A stretch of 64,000 bases of DNA. Origin: Candidatus Roizmanbacteria bacterium UBA6242 (GTDB lineage Bacteria; Patescibacteriota; Microgenomatia; UBA1406; GWC2-37-13). The translations under genes were made by a program, and so were the position numbers. The stretch lies in the NCBI GenBank assembly GCA_002440905.1, contig DJWA01000002.1, positions 168,207 through 232,206 of the forward strand, written 5' to 3'. Numbering within the stretch: the first letter of the stretch is position 1; every line of letters starts with the position of its first letter. Positions 39,790-48,045 of this stretch are shown piece after piece. The notes under the pieces were generated by a model. That model was not told where the DNA came from and did not search any database. It saw nothing but the letters and a program-made list of their open reading frames with translations.

Positions 39790-40464
39790 ATGTCCGGTTT
39801 CATACTAGGAATAAAATCAGAACAGAATCAAACCTACGACCATAATGGCGTTCGGGTCCCGACCACTTACATCAAAACTGTGGGTTGTTTTATGATCGAC
39901 GTCAAAACTAGCGATAAACAAGGTTACTTTGCAGTTAAACTTGGACTCGGTCAAACCTCAAATATTAAGAAGCCGGTCCAGGGAGAATTAAACAAGGCGG
40001 GGATAAAGACCCCGCTTCGTTTTTTAAAAGAAATTAGGTTGGAGAAGTTTGGTGAGAATGTTAAGCTTGTCGACGAAAACGGCAAAAAAGGAATTGAATT
40101 AAATGGAGTCAAAATATTTGTTGGCGATGAAGTAAAACCTGAATCGATATTTAAGAAGGATGAATTGGTTACTGTTAGCGGCGTTTCAAAAGGTAAAGGA
40201 TATCAAGGCGTCGTTAAGCGACATCATTTTAAAGGTGGATCAAGGACACACGGTCAATCTCACGGAGAAAGGGCTCCCGGATCAATTGGAATGACGACAA
40301 CTCCAGGACGGGTTTTTAAGGGTAAGAGAATGGCTGGACGCATGGGAACCGATCGCGTCACCGTCAAAAACCTCAAGATAATCGATATTAAAGAAGACGG
40401 CTTGGTGGTTAAGGGATTAGTCGCCGGCTTCAAAGGAAGTTTATTGGAGATCAAAAGCTCATAA
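39790..40464 (+). CDS. rplC: Ribosomal protein L3
   Basis: Large-subunit assembly initiator. SGFILGIKSEQNQTYD opens the fold; KGKGYQGVVKRHHFKGG and HGQSHGERAPGSIGMTTTPGRVFKGKRMAGRMG are the L3 signature region (given here in parts). Start corrected to ATG 39790: the longer frame from TTG 39742 would run through the terminator hairpin and adds a non-family sequence. 224 residues. It is the first gene under the predicted attenuator. Confidence 0.96.
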   Translation: MSGFILGIKSEQNQTYDHNGVRVPTTYIKTVGCFMIDVKTSDKQGYFAVKLGLGQTSNIKKPVQGELNKAGIKTPLRFLKEIRLEKFGENVKLVDENGKKGIELNGVKIFVGDEVKPESIFKKDELVTVSGVSKGKGYQGVVKRHHFKGGSRTHGQSHGERAPGSIGMTTTPGRVFKGKRMAGRMGTDRVTVKNLKIIDIKEDGLVVKGLVAGFKGSLLEIKSS

Positions 40465-40466
40465 TT

Positions 40467-41135
40467 ATGGAAAAAACTAAAGAAAAAAAACAATCAAAGA
40501 CCTTAACAGCGCCAGTTTATGATATAACGGGCGTTGAGAAGAAGTCGATCGGACTACCTGAAGCCATTTTTAACGCTCCGGTAAACCAGGCTTTAATTGC
40601 TCAATCGGTAAGGGTATATATGAGCAACCAAAGGTCAGGTAACGCTTCGACCAAAACCAGAAGCGAAGTTGAAGGTTCGACAAGAAAAATATATAGGCAA
40701 AAAGGTACGGGTAAAGCCCGCCACGGCGATATCAAAGCCCCGATTTTTGTTGGTGGAGGAGTTGTTGGGGGGCCAAGACCAAAAGATCATTCGTTGAGCA
40801 TGGGCCACGCAATGAAGCGAAAAGCTTTGTTCGGAGCCTTGTCAAATAAGGCTGCGAGCAAGGAAGTCTACGGTTTGGAGGAATCCGGATTGGAAAAGAC
40901 CAATAAGACAAAAACTGCCTATCAATTCTTAAAGAAAGTCGGATTTGCCGGTCAGCGAGTCACCTTTGTTTTACCTAAAATGGAGATTACCCCTTTTACT
41001 AAAGCAATCAGAAATATTGAAAACACGCATGTCATTGATGCGATGTCCTTGAATACTTATCAGGTACTTAAAAGCAAAAGGCTTATATTTTTGGAATCGG
41101 CAATAGAGTCGTTAAAAAAACACTATAAAGTATGA
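40467..41135 (+). CDS. rplD: Ribosomal protein L4
   Basis: Binds 23S rRNA and lines the exit tunnel. [15 protein letters not shown] and [16 protein letters not shown] are the family loop; [19 protein letters not shown] follows. The 222 residues are normal. In E. coli L4 represses the S10 operon by attenuation, so L4 is a natural first suspect for any regulator of the leader before rplC. Overlaps rplW by 4 bases. Confidence 0.96.
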   Translation: MEKTKEKKQSKTLTAPVYDITGVEKKSIGLPEAIFNAPVNQALIAQSVRVYMSNQRSGNASTKTRSEVEGSTRKIYRQKGTGKARHGDIKAPIFVGGGVVGGPRPKDHSLSMGHAMKRKALFGALSNKAASKEVYGLEESGLEKTNKTKTAYQFLKKVGFAGQRVTFVLPKMEITPFTKAIRNIENTHVIDAMSLNTYQVLKSKRLIFLESAIESLKKHYKV

Positions 41136-41419
41136 AGATAAACGAAACAATCGTAAGTCCGGTATTGACAGAAAAAGCAACATTTAATACCAAGGATAAG
41201 GTATATATGTTTGTCGTAAACCAAAAGTCGACTAAGTTTCAGGTCAAGGCCGCCTTGGAGAAAATATTCTCAGTCAAGGTGTCAGATGTCAGGATCATGG
41301 TCAGAAAGGGTAAAGAAGTCAGACGAGGGCGCAAGATGTTGGCCAAGAAATTAGCGGATCAAAAAATTGCCTATGTTAAGTTGAAGGAAGGAAAGATAGA
41401 TATCTTTCCCCAAGCATAA
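41132..41419 (+). CDS. rplW: Ribosomal protein L23
   Basis: Exit-tunnel protein that docks SRP and trigger factor. SPVLTEKATFNTKDKVYMFV and VDKRASKFQVK-like NQKSTKFQVKAALEKIFSV are typical. 95 residues, with an ATGA overlap to rplD. Confidence 0.95.
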   Translation: MKINETIVSPVLTEKATFNTKDKVYMFVVNQKSTKFQVKAALEKIFSVKVSDVRIMVRKGKEVRRGRKMLAKKLADQKIAYVKLKEGKIDIFPQA

Positions 41420-41422
41420 TCT

Positions 41423-42196
41423 ATGAAAAAGAAATTCTTATCAACCAACGTTAAACCGATAAAAAAACTGACGGTCATCCTGAAAAAACATTCAGGTCGG
41501 GACTCATCAGGTACAATTTCGGTACGACACCAGGGCGGCCGACAAAAAAGATACTACAGAATGATTGATTTCAAAAGAGATAAGAGGGATATTGAAGGAG
41601 AGGTTGTAAGGATTGAGAAGGATCCGAATAGAAACGCCCATATCGCTCTTATAAAATATAAGGACGACGAGTTGAGATACATAATCCACCCGGATGGATT
41701 GAATGTTGGAGACAAGATCATTGCCGGGGAAACCGTAGACATTAAGACCGGTAACGCCATGCCCCTTAAGAATATACCGATTGGATTCCTTATCCATAAC
41801 GTTGAGATGTATCCAGGTCACGGAGCACAATTGGCTCGTGGTGCCGGATCAGCCGTTACCGTCATAGCCAAGGAAAGCGATTTCATCAATTTAAAATTAG
41901 CCTCAGGCGAAGTAAGGAGATTCTCTCCCGAATGTTATGCCACAATCGGTCGCGTTGGTAATATTGCTTTTAAGGATGAGGAAATTGGATCAGCCGGAAG
42001 AAAAATCCTTATGGGAATAAGACCAACCGTCCGTGGTACCGCTCAGAATCCCCGTTCTCACCCACACGGTGGAGGAGAAGGAAGATCTGGAGAAGGAATG
42101 CACCCGAAAACTCCATGGGGTAAGGCTGCCCGTGGTAAGGTCACTAGAAACAGAAAAAAATGGAGCAATAAGTTTATAGTTAAAAAACGTAAATAA
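41423..42196 (+). CDS. rplB: Ribosomal protein L2
   Basis: Needed for subunit joining and peptidyl transfer. GRDSSGTISVRHQGGRQKRY, the peptidyl-transferase histidine region HPHGGGEGRSGEG and KTPWGKAARG are present. 257 residues, slightly short of 270-275. rpsS normally follows rplB but here rplV does, 1 base after the stop. Confidence 0.97.
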   Translation: MKKKFLSTNVKPIKKLTVILKKHSGRDSSGTISVRHQGGRQKRYYRMIDFKRDKRDIEGEVVRIEKDPNRNAHIALIKYKDDELRYIIHPDGLNVGDKIIAGETVDIKTGNAMPLKNIPIGFLIHNVEMYPGHGAQLARGAGSAVTVIAKESDFINLKLASGEVRRFSPECYATIGRVGNIAFKDEEIGSAGRKILMGIRPTVRGTAQNPRSHPHGGGEGRSGEGMHPKTPWGKAARGKVTRNRKKWSNKFIVKKRK

Positions 42197-42197
42197 T

Positions 42198-42662
42198 ATG
42201 GAATCATTAACATATATAAAAAATCTGAGAATGCCGCCTAAGAAGTTGAGATTTTATTTGGATGAAATTAAGAAAATGACTCCAAATGACTCTCTAAAGC
42301 AGCTTTACTACGGCAAGCAAAGGGCGACCAGAATTTTATACAAGGCCATAAAATCGGCAGTTGCCAATGCAACCACCACTTTAAAAACGAGCGCCGATTT
42401 GTTAAACTTTAAGGTCCTGACAATTGAGGAAGGTCAGACTTTGAAAAGATATCTTCCTGGTTCAAGAGGTAATGCTAAGCCCATAAAGAAACACATGAGT
42501 CATATCAAGATAATTCTTGTAGTTAAAGGCGCAGCGAATGCCAAAAAGGAAGTGAAAAAGGAAACGGAAAAAGTTGTCGAAACCAAGAAGGTTGAAGAAC
42601 CGAAAAAGAAAAACGAATTAAAAATTAAGAAACAGTCGGAAACTGTAAAGGCAAAAAAATAA
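42198..42662 (+). CDS. rplV: Ribosomal protein L22 with lysine-rich C-terminal extension
   Basis: Tunnel protein L22. The core (about 1-115) reads YIKNLRMPPKKLRFYLDEIK and KRYLPGSRGNAKPIKKHMSH. A tail of about 40 residues rich in K and E (from NAKKEVKKETEKVVETK) extends beyond the normal end; it may contact rRNA or be disordered. 154 residues. Follows rplB directly and abuts rpsC. Confidence 0.95.
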   Translation: MESLTYIKNLRMPPKKLRFYLDEIKKMTPNDSLKQLYYGKQRATRILYKAIKSAVANATTTLKTSADLLNFKVLTIEEGQTLKRYLPGSRGNAKPIKKHMSHIKIILVVKGAANAKKEVKKETEKVVETKKVEEPKKKNELKIKKQSETVKAKK

Positions 42663-43301
42663 ATGGGACAGAAAGTTCATCCAAAAGGATTAAGACTCGG
42701 AGTTATTTACAACTGGAATTCCAGGTGGTTCTTTTCTGACAAGAAGGCTTATAAGGACGCACTTACTTCCGATATCGCAATGAGGGAAGTGTTGATGAGA
42801 AAGTTGGCCTTTGCCTCGGTTACCCAAGTTGATATTGAGCGCGCCATTAACAAAGTGACCCTTATCATTTATTCGGTTAAGCCGGGAATGATCATTGGGC
42901 GAGGTGGTAAAGGACTTGAGGATGTCAAAAAATACATTGCTCCCTTTATGAAGAAAGGGGACAAGAATAAAGAATTTAAACTGGATATAAAAATCGAGCC
43001 CGTTAAAAAGCCTTATGTGAATGCATATTATGTCGCCCAGACGATAGCTGAAAAGATCGTTAAAGGTTTTCCACATAGGTCGACCATTCATAACGCCATG
43101 AATCGCGTTATTGAAGCCGGTGGACGCGGAGTTAAAATTCAGCTTGGAGGACGTATTAATGGAGCTGAAATTTCACGTCGCGAAAAGTATTTTCAAGGCA
43201 CGATTCCAACATCAACAATAAGAGAAGAAGTTGATTTTGGAAAGTATCCGGCTCTTACAAGATCAGGATACGTAGGAGTAAAAGTTTGGCTTTGTAGATA
43301 A
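42663..43301 (+). CDS. rpsC: Ribosomal protein S3
   Basis: mRNA entry-site protein with a KH domain (SVKPGMIIGRGGKGLEDVKK). GQKVHPKGLRLGVIYNWNS at the start and GVKIQLGGRINGAEISRRE in the C-domain are diagnostic. 212 residues. It starts on the base after the rplV stop. Confidence 0.97.
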   Translation: MGQKVHPKGLRLGVIYNWNSRWFFSDKKAYKDALTSDIAMREVLMRKLAFASVTQVDIERAINKVTLIIYSVKPGMIIGRGGKGLEDVKKYIAPFMKKGDKNKEFKLDIKIEPVKKPYVNAYYVAQTIAEKIVKGFPHRSTIHNAMNRVIEAGGRGVKIQLGGRINGAEISRREKYFQGTIPTSTIREEVDFGKYPALTRSGYVGVKVWLCR

Positions 43302-43303
43302 TT

Positions 43304-43714
43304 ATGTTGGCACCAAAAAGACAGAAATTTAGAAAAACATTTAGGGGAACCTGGAGGAGATTGGCCGTTAAGGGCGATCGTTTGAACTTCGGATCATATG
43401 GTTTGAAAACCATTACCCACGGATGGATCAAGGATCGGGAAATAGAAGCGGTCAGGGTCATCTTTGCTCGTGCTACGCGTAAGACGGGAAAGTTTTGGAC
43501 GAGGATATTTCCAGACAAACCTTATACGAAAAAGCCGCCGGAAGTTACCATGGGTGCTGGAAAAGGTGACGTTGCCCATTTCGTAGCATCGGTTGCCCCT
43601 GGTAGGGTTCTTTTCGAAATAGACGGCTTGAACGCTAGTGATAGTCGTGCCGTTATGAAAACCGTTGCTTCGAAACTGTCTGTTAAAACAAAATTCGTAT
43701 CAAAAGCGGTATGA
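43304..43714 (+). CDS. rplP: Ribosomal protein L16
   Basis: LAPKRQKFRKTFRG at the start, TRKTGKFWTRIFPDKPYTKK and MGAGKGDVAHFVASVAPGRV identify L16, which sits near the A site. 136 residues. Overlaps rpmC by 4 bases. Confidence 0.97.
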   Translation: MLAPKRQKFRKTFRGTWRRLAVKGDRLNFGSYGLKTITHGWIKDREIEAVRVIFARATRKTGKFWTRIFPDKPYTKKPPEVTMGAGKGDVAHFVASVAPGRVLFEIDGLNASDSRAVMKTVASKLSVKTKFVSKAV

Positions 43715-43902
43715 AAAAAATAACTAAAGAATACAAAGATAAATCACCCAAGGAATTGGAAAATGAAATTGCCAAATTAAGGGGTGAGATTGCCAAAACA
43801 ACGCTTTCTATGAAAGCTAGTCCGGCAAAAGACACCAACACGGTGATGAAGATGAAAAAGAAATTAGCAGTTTTGCTGACCTTGCAAACACAGAAAAAGT
43901 AA
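43711..43902 (+). CDS. rpmC: Ribosomal protein L29
   Basis: Short two-helix protein of 63 residues: EYKDKSPKELENEIAKLRGE and a second basic helix. Position between rplP and rpsQ is canonical. Binds near the exit tunnel next to L23. Confidence 0.92.
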   Translation: MKKITKEYKDKSPKELENEIAKLRGEIAKTTLSMKASPAKDTNTVMKMKKKLAVLLTLQTQKK

Positions 43903-43906
43903 CAAT

Positions 43907-44137
43907 ATGAAAAAGACTTTAACAGGAAAAATCGTATCGGATAAAATGACCAAAACAGTCGTTGTCGAAGTCGTTCAGAAATTCCGACATCCCAAGTATC
44001 ACAAGATCATAATTAGACACAAGAAGTATAAGGTTCATAACGAGCAGGAAGGCCTGAAAGTTGGAGACGAGGTCGTTATAGAAGAAACAAGGCCGATATC
44101 AAAAGATAAACATTTTATAGTAGTTAAAAAAGCCTAA
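43907..44137 (+). CDS. rpsQ: Ribosomal protein S17
   Basis: OB-fold 16S-binding protein, 76 residues: LTGKIVSDKMTKTVVVEVVQ and GDEVVIEETRPISKDKHFIV are typical. Canonical position after rpmC. Confidence 0.96.
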   Translation: MKKTLTGKIVSDKMTKTVVVEVVQKFRHPKYHKIIIRHKKYKVHNEQEGLKVGDEVVIEETRPISKDKHFIVVKKA

Positions 44138-44142
44138 CAAAT

Positions 44143-44517
44143 ATGTTGCAATTAAGGACAATGTTGAATGTCGCTGATAATACCGGAGCCAAAAAGGTTT
44201 CAATGATCGGCATGTCAAAAAAAGGCAATCGTCACTTTGCGTACTTGGGAGAAATAATCAATGTTACGGTAAAAGAGGCGATTCCCTATGGCGCCGTCAA
44301 GAAGAGCGAGATTCATCCGGCAGTCATTGTCAGGACCCGTAAAGAAAAAAGACGAAAAGATGGAAGCTATATTAGATTTGACGACAATGCCTGTGTCATT
44401 TTGGCAGGACCTGATGTCAAGGATCCTAAAGGTACAAGAATTTTCGGCCCGATTGCCAAAGAGATAAAAGAAAACGGTTTTTCTAAAATTGCCAGTTTGG
44501 CTGAAGAAATTTATTAA
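44143..44517 (+). CDS. rplN: Ribosomal protein L14
   Basis: MLQLRTMLNVADNTGAKKVS and FDDNACVILAGPDVKDPKGT identify L14, which forms the L14-L19 intersubunit bridge. 124 residues, typical length, and the target of silencing factor RsfS in other bacteria. Confidence 0.97.
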   Translation: MLQLRTMLNVADNTGAKKVSMIGMSKKGNRHFAYLGEIINVTVKEAIPYGAVKKSEIHPAVIVRTRKEKRRKDGSYIRFDDNACVILAGPDVKDPKGTRIFGPIAKEIKENGFSKIASLAEEIY

Positions 44518-44518
44518 T

Positions 44519-44824
44519 ATGAAAATCAAAAAAGGAGACAAAATTAAAGTCATGGCCGGAAAAGACAAGGGTCGTGATGGCAAGGTAGAGAAGGTATTTG
44601 AAAACGCTGGACGCGTCTTGGTTACGGGTATTAATCAATACAAAAGACACGTCAAAAAAAACGACCAGATGCCCCAAGGCGGAATTGTGGATGTACCCCG
44701 TCCTATTGACGTTTCCAAGATAATGCTGGTTTGTCCAAAGTGCAGCAAGGCCGTCCGAGTCGGATACAAAATGGAAAAAAACAAGAAGGTTAGAATTTGC
44801 ATGAAGTGCGAATCAAAAATATGA
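44519..44824 (+). CDS. rplX: Ribosomal protein L24, zinc-ribbon form
   Basis: KOW protein: MKIKKGDKIKVMAGKDKGRD and GINQYKRHVKKNDQMPQGG. Two CxxC pairs (CPKC and CMKC) near the end suggest a zinc ribbon. Start corrected to ATG 44519; the longer frame from TTG 44489 runs into the rplN end. 101 residues; its stop overlaps the rplE ATG. Confidence 0.95.
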   Translation: MKIKKGDKIKVMAGKDKGRDGKVEKVFENAGRVLVTGINQYKRHVKKNDQMPQGGIVDVPRPIDVSKIMLVCPKCSKAVRVGYKMEKNKKVRICMKCESKI

Positions 44825-45357
44825 AATTTAAAGAAGATTACAATACGGAAATAAAGCCAAAACTCATGACCGAGTTGAAGCTTAAAAACGTCATGGAAGC
44901 GCCTCGACCGATTAAGATCGTCTTGAATGTCGGTGCTGGTGAAGCGGTTGATTCGAAAAACGTGTTGGAGAAAGTGACCGAACAGCTGACGCTTATAGCA
45001 GGACAAAAGCCGGTCATCACCAAAGCCAGAGTTTCTATTTCGGCTTTCAAGATAAGAAAAGGATTGCCGATTGGGGCGAAGGTCACCTTAAGAGGAAAAA
45101 ATATGTGGGTATTTTTAGAAAAACTAGTCAAAATCGTGGTTCCCAGGCTCAGGGATTTTAAGGGTCTGAACCCGACAAACGTCGACGGACACGGAAATCT
45201 AAATATTGGTTTTTACGAGCAGACTATTTTTCCCGAGATAGATTTCGATAAAATTGATAAAATAAGAGGCTTGGAAGTAACGGTTGTGACAACTGCCAAG
45301 AATTATGAGCAGGGTCGCAAGTTGTTTGAATTGATAGGAGTTCCTTTTAAAAAATAA
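44821..45357 (+). CDS. rplE: Ribosomal protein L5
   Basis: 5S rRNA-binding protein. MKFKEDYNTEIKPKLM, IVLNVGAGEAVDSKNV, GQKPVITKARVSISAFKIRK and LRDFKGLN are diagnostic. Start corrected to ATG 44821, overlapping the rplX TGA as ATGA; the TTG at 44797 lies inside the rplX zinc ribbon. 178 residues. Confidence 0.96.
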   Translation: MKFKEDYNTEIKPKLMTELKLKNVMEAPRPIKIVLNVGAGEAVDSKNVLEKVTEQLTLIAGQKPVITKARVSISAFKIRKGLPIGAKVTLRGKNMWVFLEKLVKIVVPRLRDFKGLNPTNVDGHGNLNIGFYEQTIFPEIDFDKIDKIRGLEVTVVTTAKNYEQGRKLFELIGVPFKK

Positions 45358-45363
45358 AATAAT

Positions 45364-45549
45364 ATGGCAAAAACATCAGACGAAGTTAAGTTCAAAAAAG
45401 ATCAGAAATTTAAGGTTCGAAACCGCAATCGCTGCGCTGTGTGCGGTCGTGCGCGTGGATACATGAGAAGGTTTGGAATGTGTAGGATATGTTTTAGAGA
45501 AAAAGCGTTAAACGGTGAAATACCCGGAGTTAGAAAAGTTTCTTGGTAA
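45364..45549 (+). CDS. rpsN: Ribosomal protein S14, zinc-binding (type Z)
   Basis: 61 residues with [20 protein letters not shown], the two CxxC pairs of the zinc form (often called rpsZ). [18 protein letters not shown] closes it. It is followed 4 bases later by the displaced rpsS. Confidence 0.97.
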   Translation: MAKTSDEVKFKKDQKFKVRNRNRCAVCGRARGYMRRFGMCRICFREKALNGEIPGVRKVSW

Positions 45550-45553
45550 TCAT

Positions 45554-45838
45554 ATGTCAAGATCAGCAAAAAAAGGCCCATATATAGACGAAAAACTTTT
45601 GAAGAAAGTCATGCGTCAGAAAGACGCCAAAATAAACGAACCTATTAAAACCTGGGCGAGAGGTAGTCAGATAAGTCCGGATTTTGTAGGACAGAAGATT
45701 GCCATCCATAACGGAAGAAAATTTATTGAAGTTTTAATCACCGAGAATATGATCGGTCACCGGTTGGGGGAGTTTGCTCCAACAAGAACATTTAGAAGTC
45801 ACGGTAAGGTGACCAAGAAAGTTACCGAAGCAACCTAA
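45554..45838 (+). CDS. rpsS: Ribosomal protein S19, in an unusual position
   Basis: [39 protein letters not shown] and [13 protein letters not shown] identify S19. The usual place is rplB-rpsS-rplV; here it lies between rpsN and rpsH. S19 and S14 touch each other in the 30S head, so co-location could aid assembly, which is inference. Start is ATG 45554; the longer frame from 45515 overlaps rpsN. 94 residues. Confidence 0.96.
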   Translation: MSRSAKKGPYIDEKLLKKVMRQKDAKINEPIKTWARGSQISPDFVGQKIAIHNGRKFIEVLITENMIGHRLGEFAPTRTFRSHGKVTKKVTEAT

Positions 45839-45842
45839 TAAT

Positions 45843-46229
45843 ATGCACAATTCTGTAGTCGATTTAATAATCAGGATCAAAAATGGATATATGGCGAAGA
45901 AAGAAACCATAAACGCCCCGTATTCCAAGTTTTCAGAAGAGGTTCTTAAGAAATTAAAAACCTTAGGGTATGTTGGGGAATATCAGATAGATGATGAAGC
46001 TATAAAGACAATGTCCATCACCCTTGTTTACGGTAAAGACGGGACGTCTTTTACAGACGTAGCGGTCTTCTCAAAACCGGGACGCCGATATTACGTTTCG
46101 TACCGAGATTTGAAGCCGGTTGTGTCAGGATTTGGTTACGCGATTCTTTCGACTCCTGTTGGCATATTGACCGATAGGGAAGCAAAGGTTAAGAAAATAG
46201 GTGGAGAGTTGTTATTTAATATTTGGTAA
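45843..46229 (+). CDS. rpsH: Ribosomal protein S8
   Basis: 128 residues: NSVVDLIIRIKNGYMAKKET, YRDLKPVVSGFGYAILST and GVLTDREA-type GILTDREAKVKKIGGEL. S8 represses the spc operon in E. coli by binding its mRNA; whether this occurs here is unknown. Confidence 0.96.
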   Translation: MHNSVVDLIIRIKNGYMAKKETINAPYSKFSEEVLKKLKTLGYVGEYQIDDEAIKTMSITLVYGKDGTSFTDVAVFSKPGRRYYVSYRDLKPVVSGFGYAILSTPVGILTDREAKVKKIGGELLFNIW

Positions 46230-46232
46230 TTT

Positions 46233-46787
46233 ATGTCAAAAATTGGACAAAAATCAATTACGGTTCCGTCTTCGGTAACGCTTGAAGTCACCGGTCAGAT
46301 GGTTAAAGTCAAGGGTCCTACTGATGAAATGAATTTTGAGTTGCCCGATACTTTGGCCTTGGAAAAGACCCAGGACGGCGTTATCCTTAAGCGAAAAAAA
46401 GAAGATAAGAAGACCAAATCTGTCCATGGTTTATATCGTCAACTTATTTTTAATGCTGTTGTCGGCGTTGAGAAGTCTTGGGAGAAGAGGATGGAAGTCG
46501 TTGGAACAGGTTATAACGTAAAGATGCAAGGTGAAGACTTGGTTTTTAAAATAGGCTATTCACATCCTGTCGTTTTCAAAAAACAACCAGGAGTGAAATA
46601 CAAAGTGGAGGGAAACAACAAGGTTATAATTTCAGGTTCCGACCGACAGCTCGTGGGACAAGTCGCTTATCAGATCAAGCTAATTAAAAAACCCGACGCT
46701 TACAAAGGTAAGGGTGTCAAATATGAAGGTGAAAAATTAAGAATTAAACCGGGTAAAAAAGCCAAGGCCGCCGGAGCCGCTGCCTAA
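46233..46787 (+). CDS. rplF: Ribosomal protein L6
   Basis: Two-domain protein, 184 residues: SKIGQKSITVPSSVTLEVTG, VEVVGTGYNVKMQGEDL-type core and KKPDAYKGKGVKYEGEKLRI. The Ala/Lys-rich end is slightly longer than usual. Confidence 0.96.
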   Translation: MSKIGQKSITVPSSVTLEVTGQMVKVKGPTDEMNFELPDTLALEKTQDGVILKRKKEDKKTKSVHGLYRQLIFNAVVGVEKSWEKRMEVVGTGYNVKMQGEDLVFKIGYSHPVVFKKQPGVKYKVEGNNKVIISGSDRQLVGQVAYQIKLIKKPDAYKGKGVKYEGEKLRIKPGKKAKAAGAAA

Positions 46788-46792
46788 CGCAT

Positions 46793-47134
46793 ATGAAAAA
46801 AGTAAACACCAATAGGACATTAAGAAGAAAAAAAAGAGTCAGTTCTAATATAATGGGACTAGGCGATGTGCCAAGAGTCGTAGTATTCAGATCCAACCGC
46901 TACATATATGCACAGGCAATAGATGATGTTAAGAGAGTTACCTTAGCTTCATCATCCAGCAAGGGCGCTCAAGGCAAGAAAGGTGAGCAAGCTAAAGCCG
47001 CTGGTTTGAAATTGGCGGAAAAATTAAAAGAAAAGAAAATTGTTAGGGCGGTATTTGACAGAAGTTCATATACTTATCTTGGTAGAGTCAAATCCCTTTG
47101 TGAGGGTTTGAGAGAAGGAGGAATCAAAATATGA
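46793..47134 (+). CDS. rplR: Ribosomal protein L18
   Basis: 5S rRNA-binding protein of 113 residues: PRVVVFRSNRYIYAQAIDD, AAGLKLAEKLKEKKIVRAVF and FDRSSYTYLGRVKSL. Its end contains an AAGGAGG that serves rpsE, which it overlaps by 4 bases. Confidence 0.95.
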   Translation: MKKVNTNRTLRRKKRVSSNIMGLGDVPRVVVFRSNRYIYAQAIDDVKRVTLASSSSKGAQGKKGEQAKAAGLKLAEKLKEKKIVRAVFDRSSYTYLGRVKSLCEGLREGGIKI

Positions 47135-47598
47135 GAGATCAACGCAGACAGAACGTAGATGGAATCGAAGAGAAGGTGCTCTTAATCAAGAGAGTATCAA
47201 AAAAGATTACCGGTGGCAACTACGTGACTTTCTCGGCTCTTGTTGCCGTCGGAGACAGAAAAGGTCGCATCGGGATTGGAATCGGCCGAGGACAAGAAGT
47301 CCCGCCCGCTATCCAAAAAGCCATAAGCTATGCAAAGAAGCATATGATTACGGTTCCCCGTCGCGGTAAAACCATTACCCATGAAATCAGATTGAAGTAT
47401 AAAGCCGCTTACGTTCTTTTGAAGCCAGCCCCAGAGGGAACCGGTCTCAAGGTCGGTTCGGTCACCCGTGTCCTTTTGGACTTAGCGGGAATAGAAAACG
47501 CTTCTGGAAAAATTATAAGAAGTCGAAATCAGGTTGTTAATACCTATGCAATAATAAAAGCTTTGGGCAAGTTAAAAAATTTCACTAAAAATAAATAA
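47131..47598 (+). CDS. rpsE: Ribosomal protein S5
   Basis: 155 residues: EKVLLIKRVSKKITGGNYVT, GDRKGRIGIGIGRGQEVPPA and GTGLKVGSVTRVLLDLAGIE. rplO follows after 1 base, with no rpmD between, the common candidate-phyla loss of L30. Confidence 0.96.
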   Translation: MRDQRRQNVDGIEEKVLLIKRVSKKITGGNYVTFSALVAVGDRKGRIGIGIGRGQEVPPAIQKAISYAKKHMITVPRRGKTITHEIRLKYKAAYVLLKPAPEGTGLKVGSVTRVLLDLAGIENASGKIIRSRNQVVNTYAIIKALGKLKNFTKNK

Positions 47599-47599
47599 T

Positions 47600-48037
47600 A
47601 TGGATTTGTCGAAATTACCCAAAACAACACAGAAAAAGAGCAAAAGAAGGGGTCGTGGATTAGGTTCCGGCCGCGGATCAAAGTCTGGTCGTGGTACTAC
47701 TCGTCATCAGAAGGCTAGGGAAAAAATCCCGCTACATTTTGAGGGTGGTCAGGGAAGACTTGTTAAAAGATATCCTCTTTTGAGAGGTAAAGGCAAAAAC
47801 AAGTCGAGAAATATAAAACCCGCTATAATTAAACTATCGTCTCTGAATGTTTTTTCGGATGGCGATACAGTTAATTACGAAGAATTAGTTAAAAAAGGCC
47901 TTATTGACGGAAAAAACAGGAATGTTAAAATCCTTGCAGATTCAGGATTGAGTAAAAAGTTAACCGTTAATCTGACTACGTCAAAAGCGGCAAAAGCTGC
48001 CATCGAAAAAGCTGGAGGAAAGACTGAAGTTCAATAA
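47600..48037 (+). CDS. rplO: Ribosomal protein L15
   Basis: 145 residues: GRGLGSGRGSKSGRGTTRHQ, FEGGQGRLVKRYPLLRG and KAAIEKAGGKTEV at the end. It precedes secY as usual. Confidence 0.95.
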   Translation: MDLSKLPKTTQKKSKRRGRGLGSGRGSKSGRGTTRHQKAREKIPLHFEGGQGRLVKRYPLLRGKGKNKSRNIKPAIIKLSSLNVFSDGDTVNYEELVKKGLIDGKNRNVKILADSGLSKKLTVNLTTSKAAKAAIEKAGGKTEVQ

Positions 48038-48045
48038 ATCGCAAA

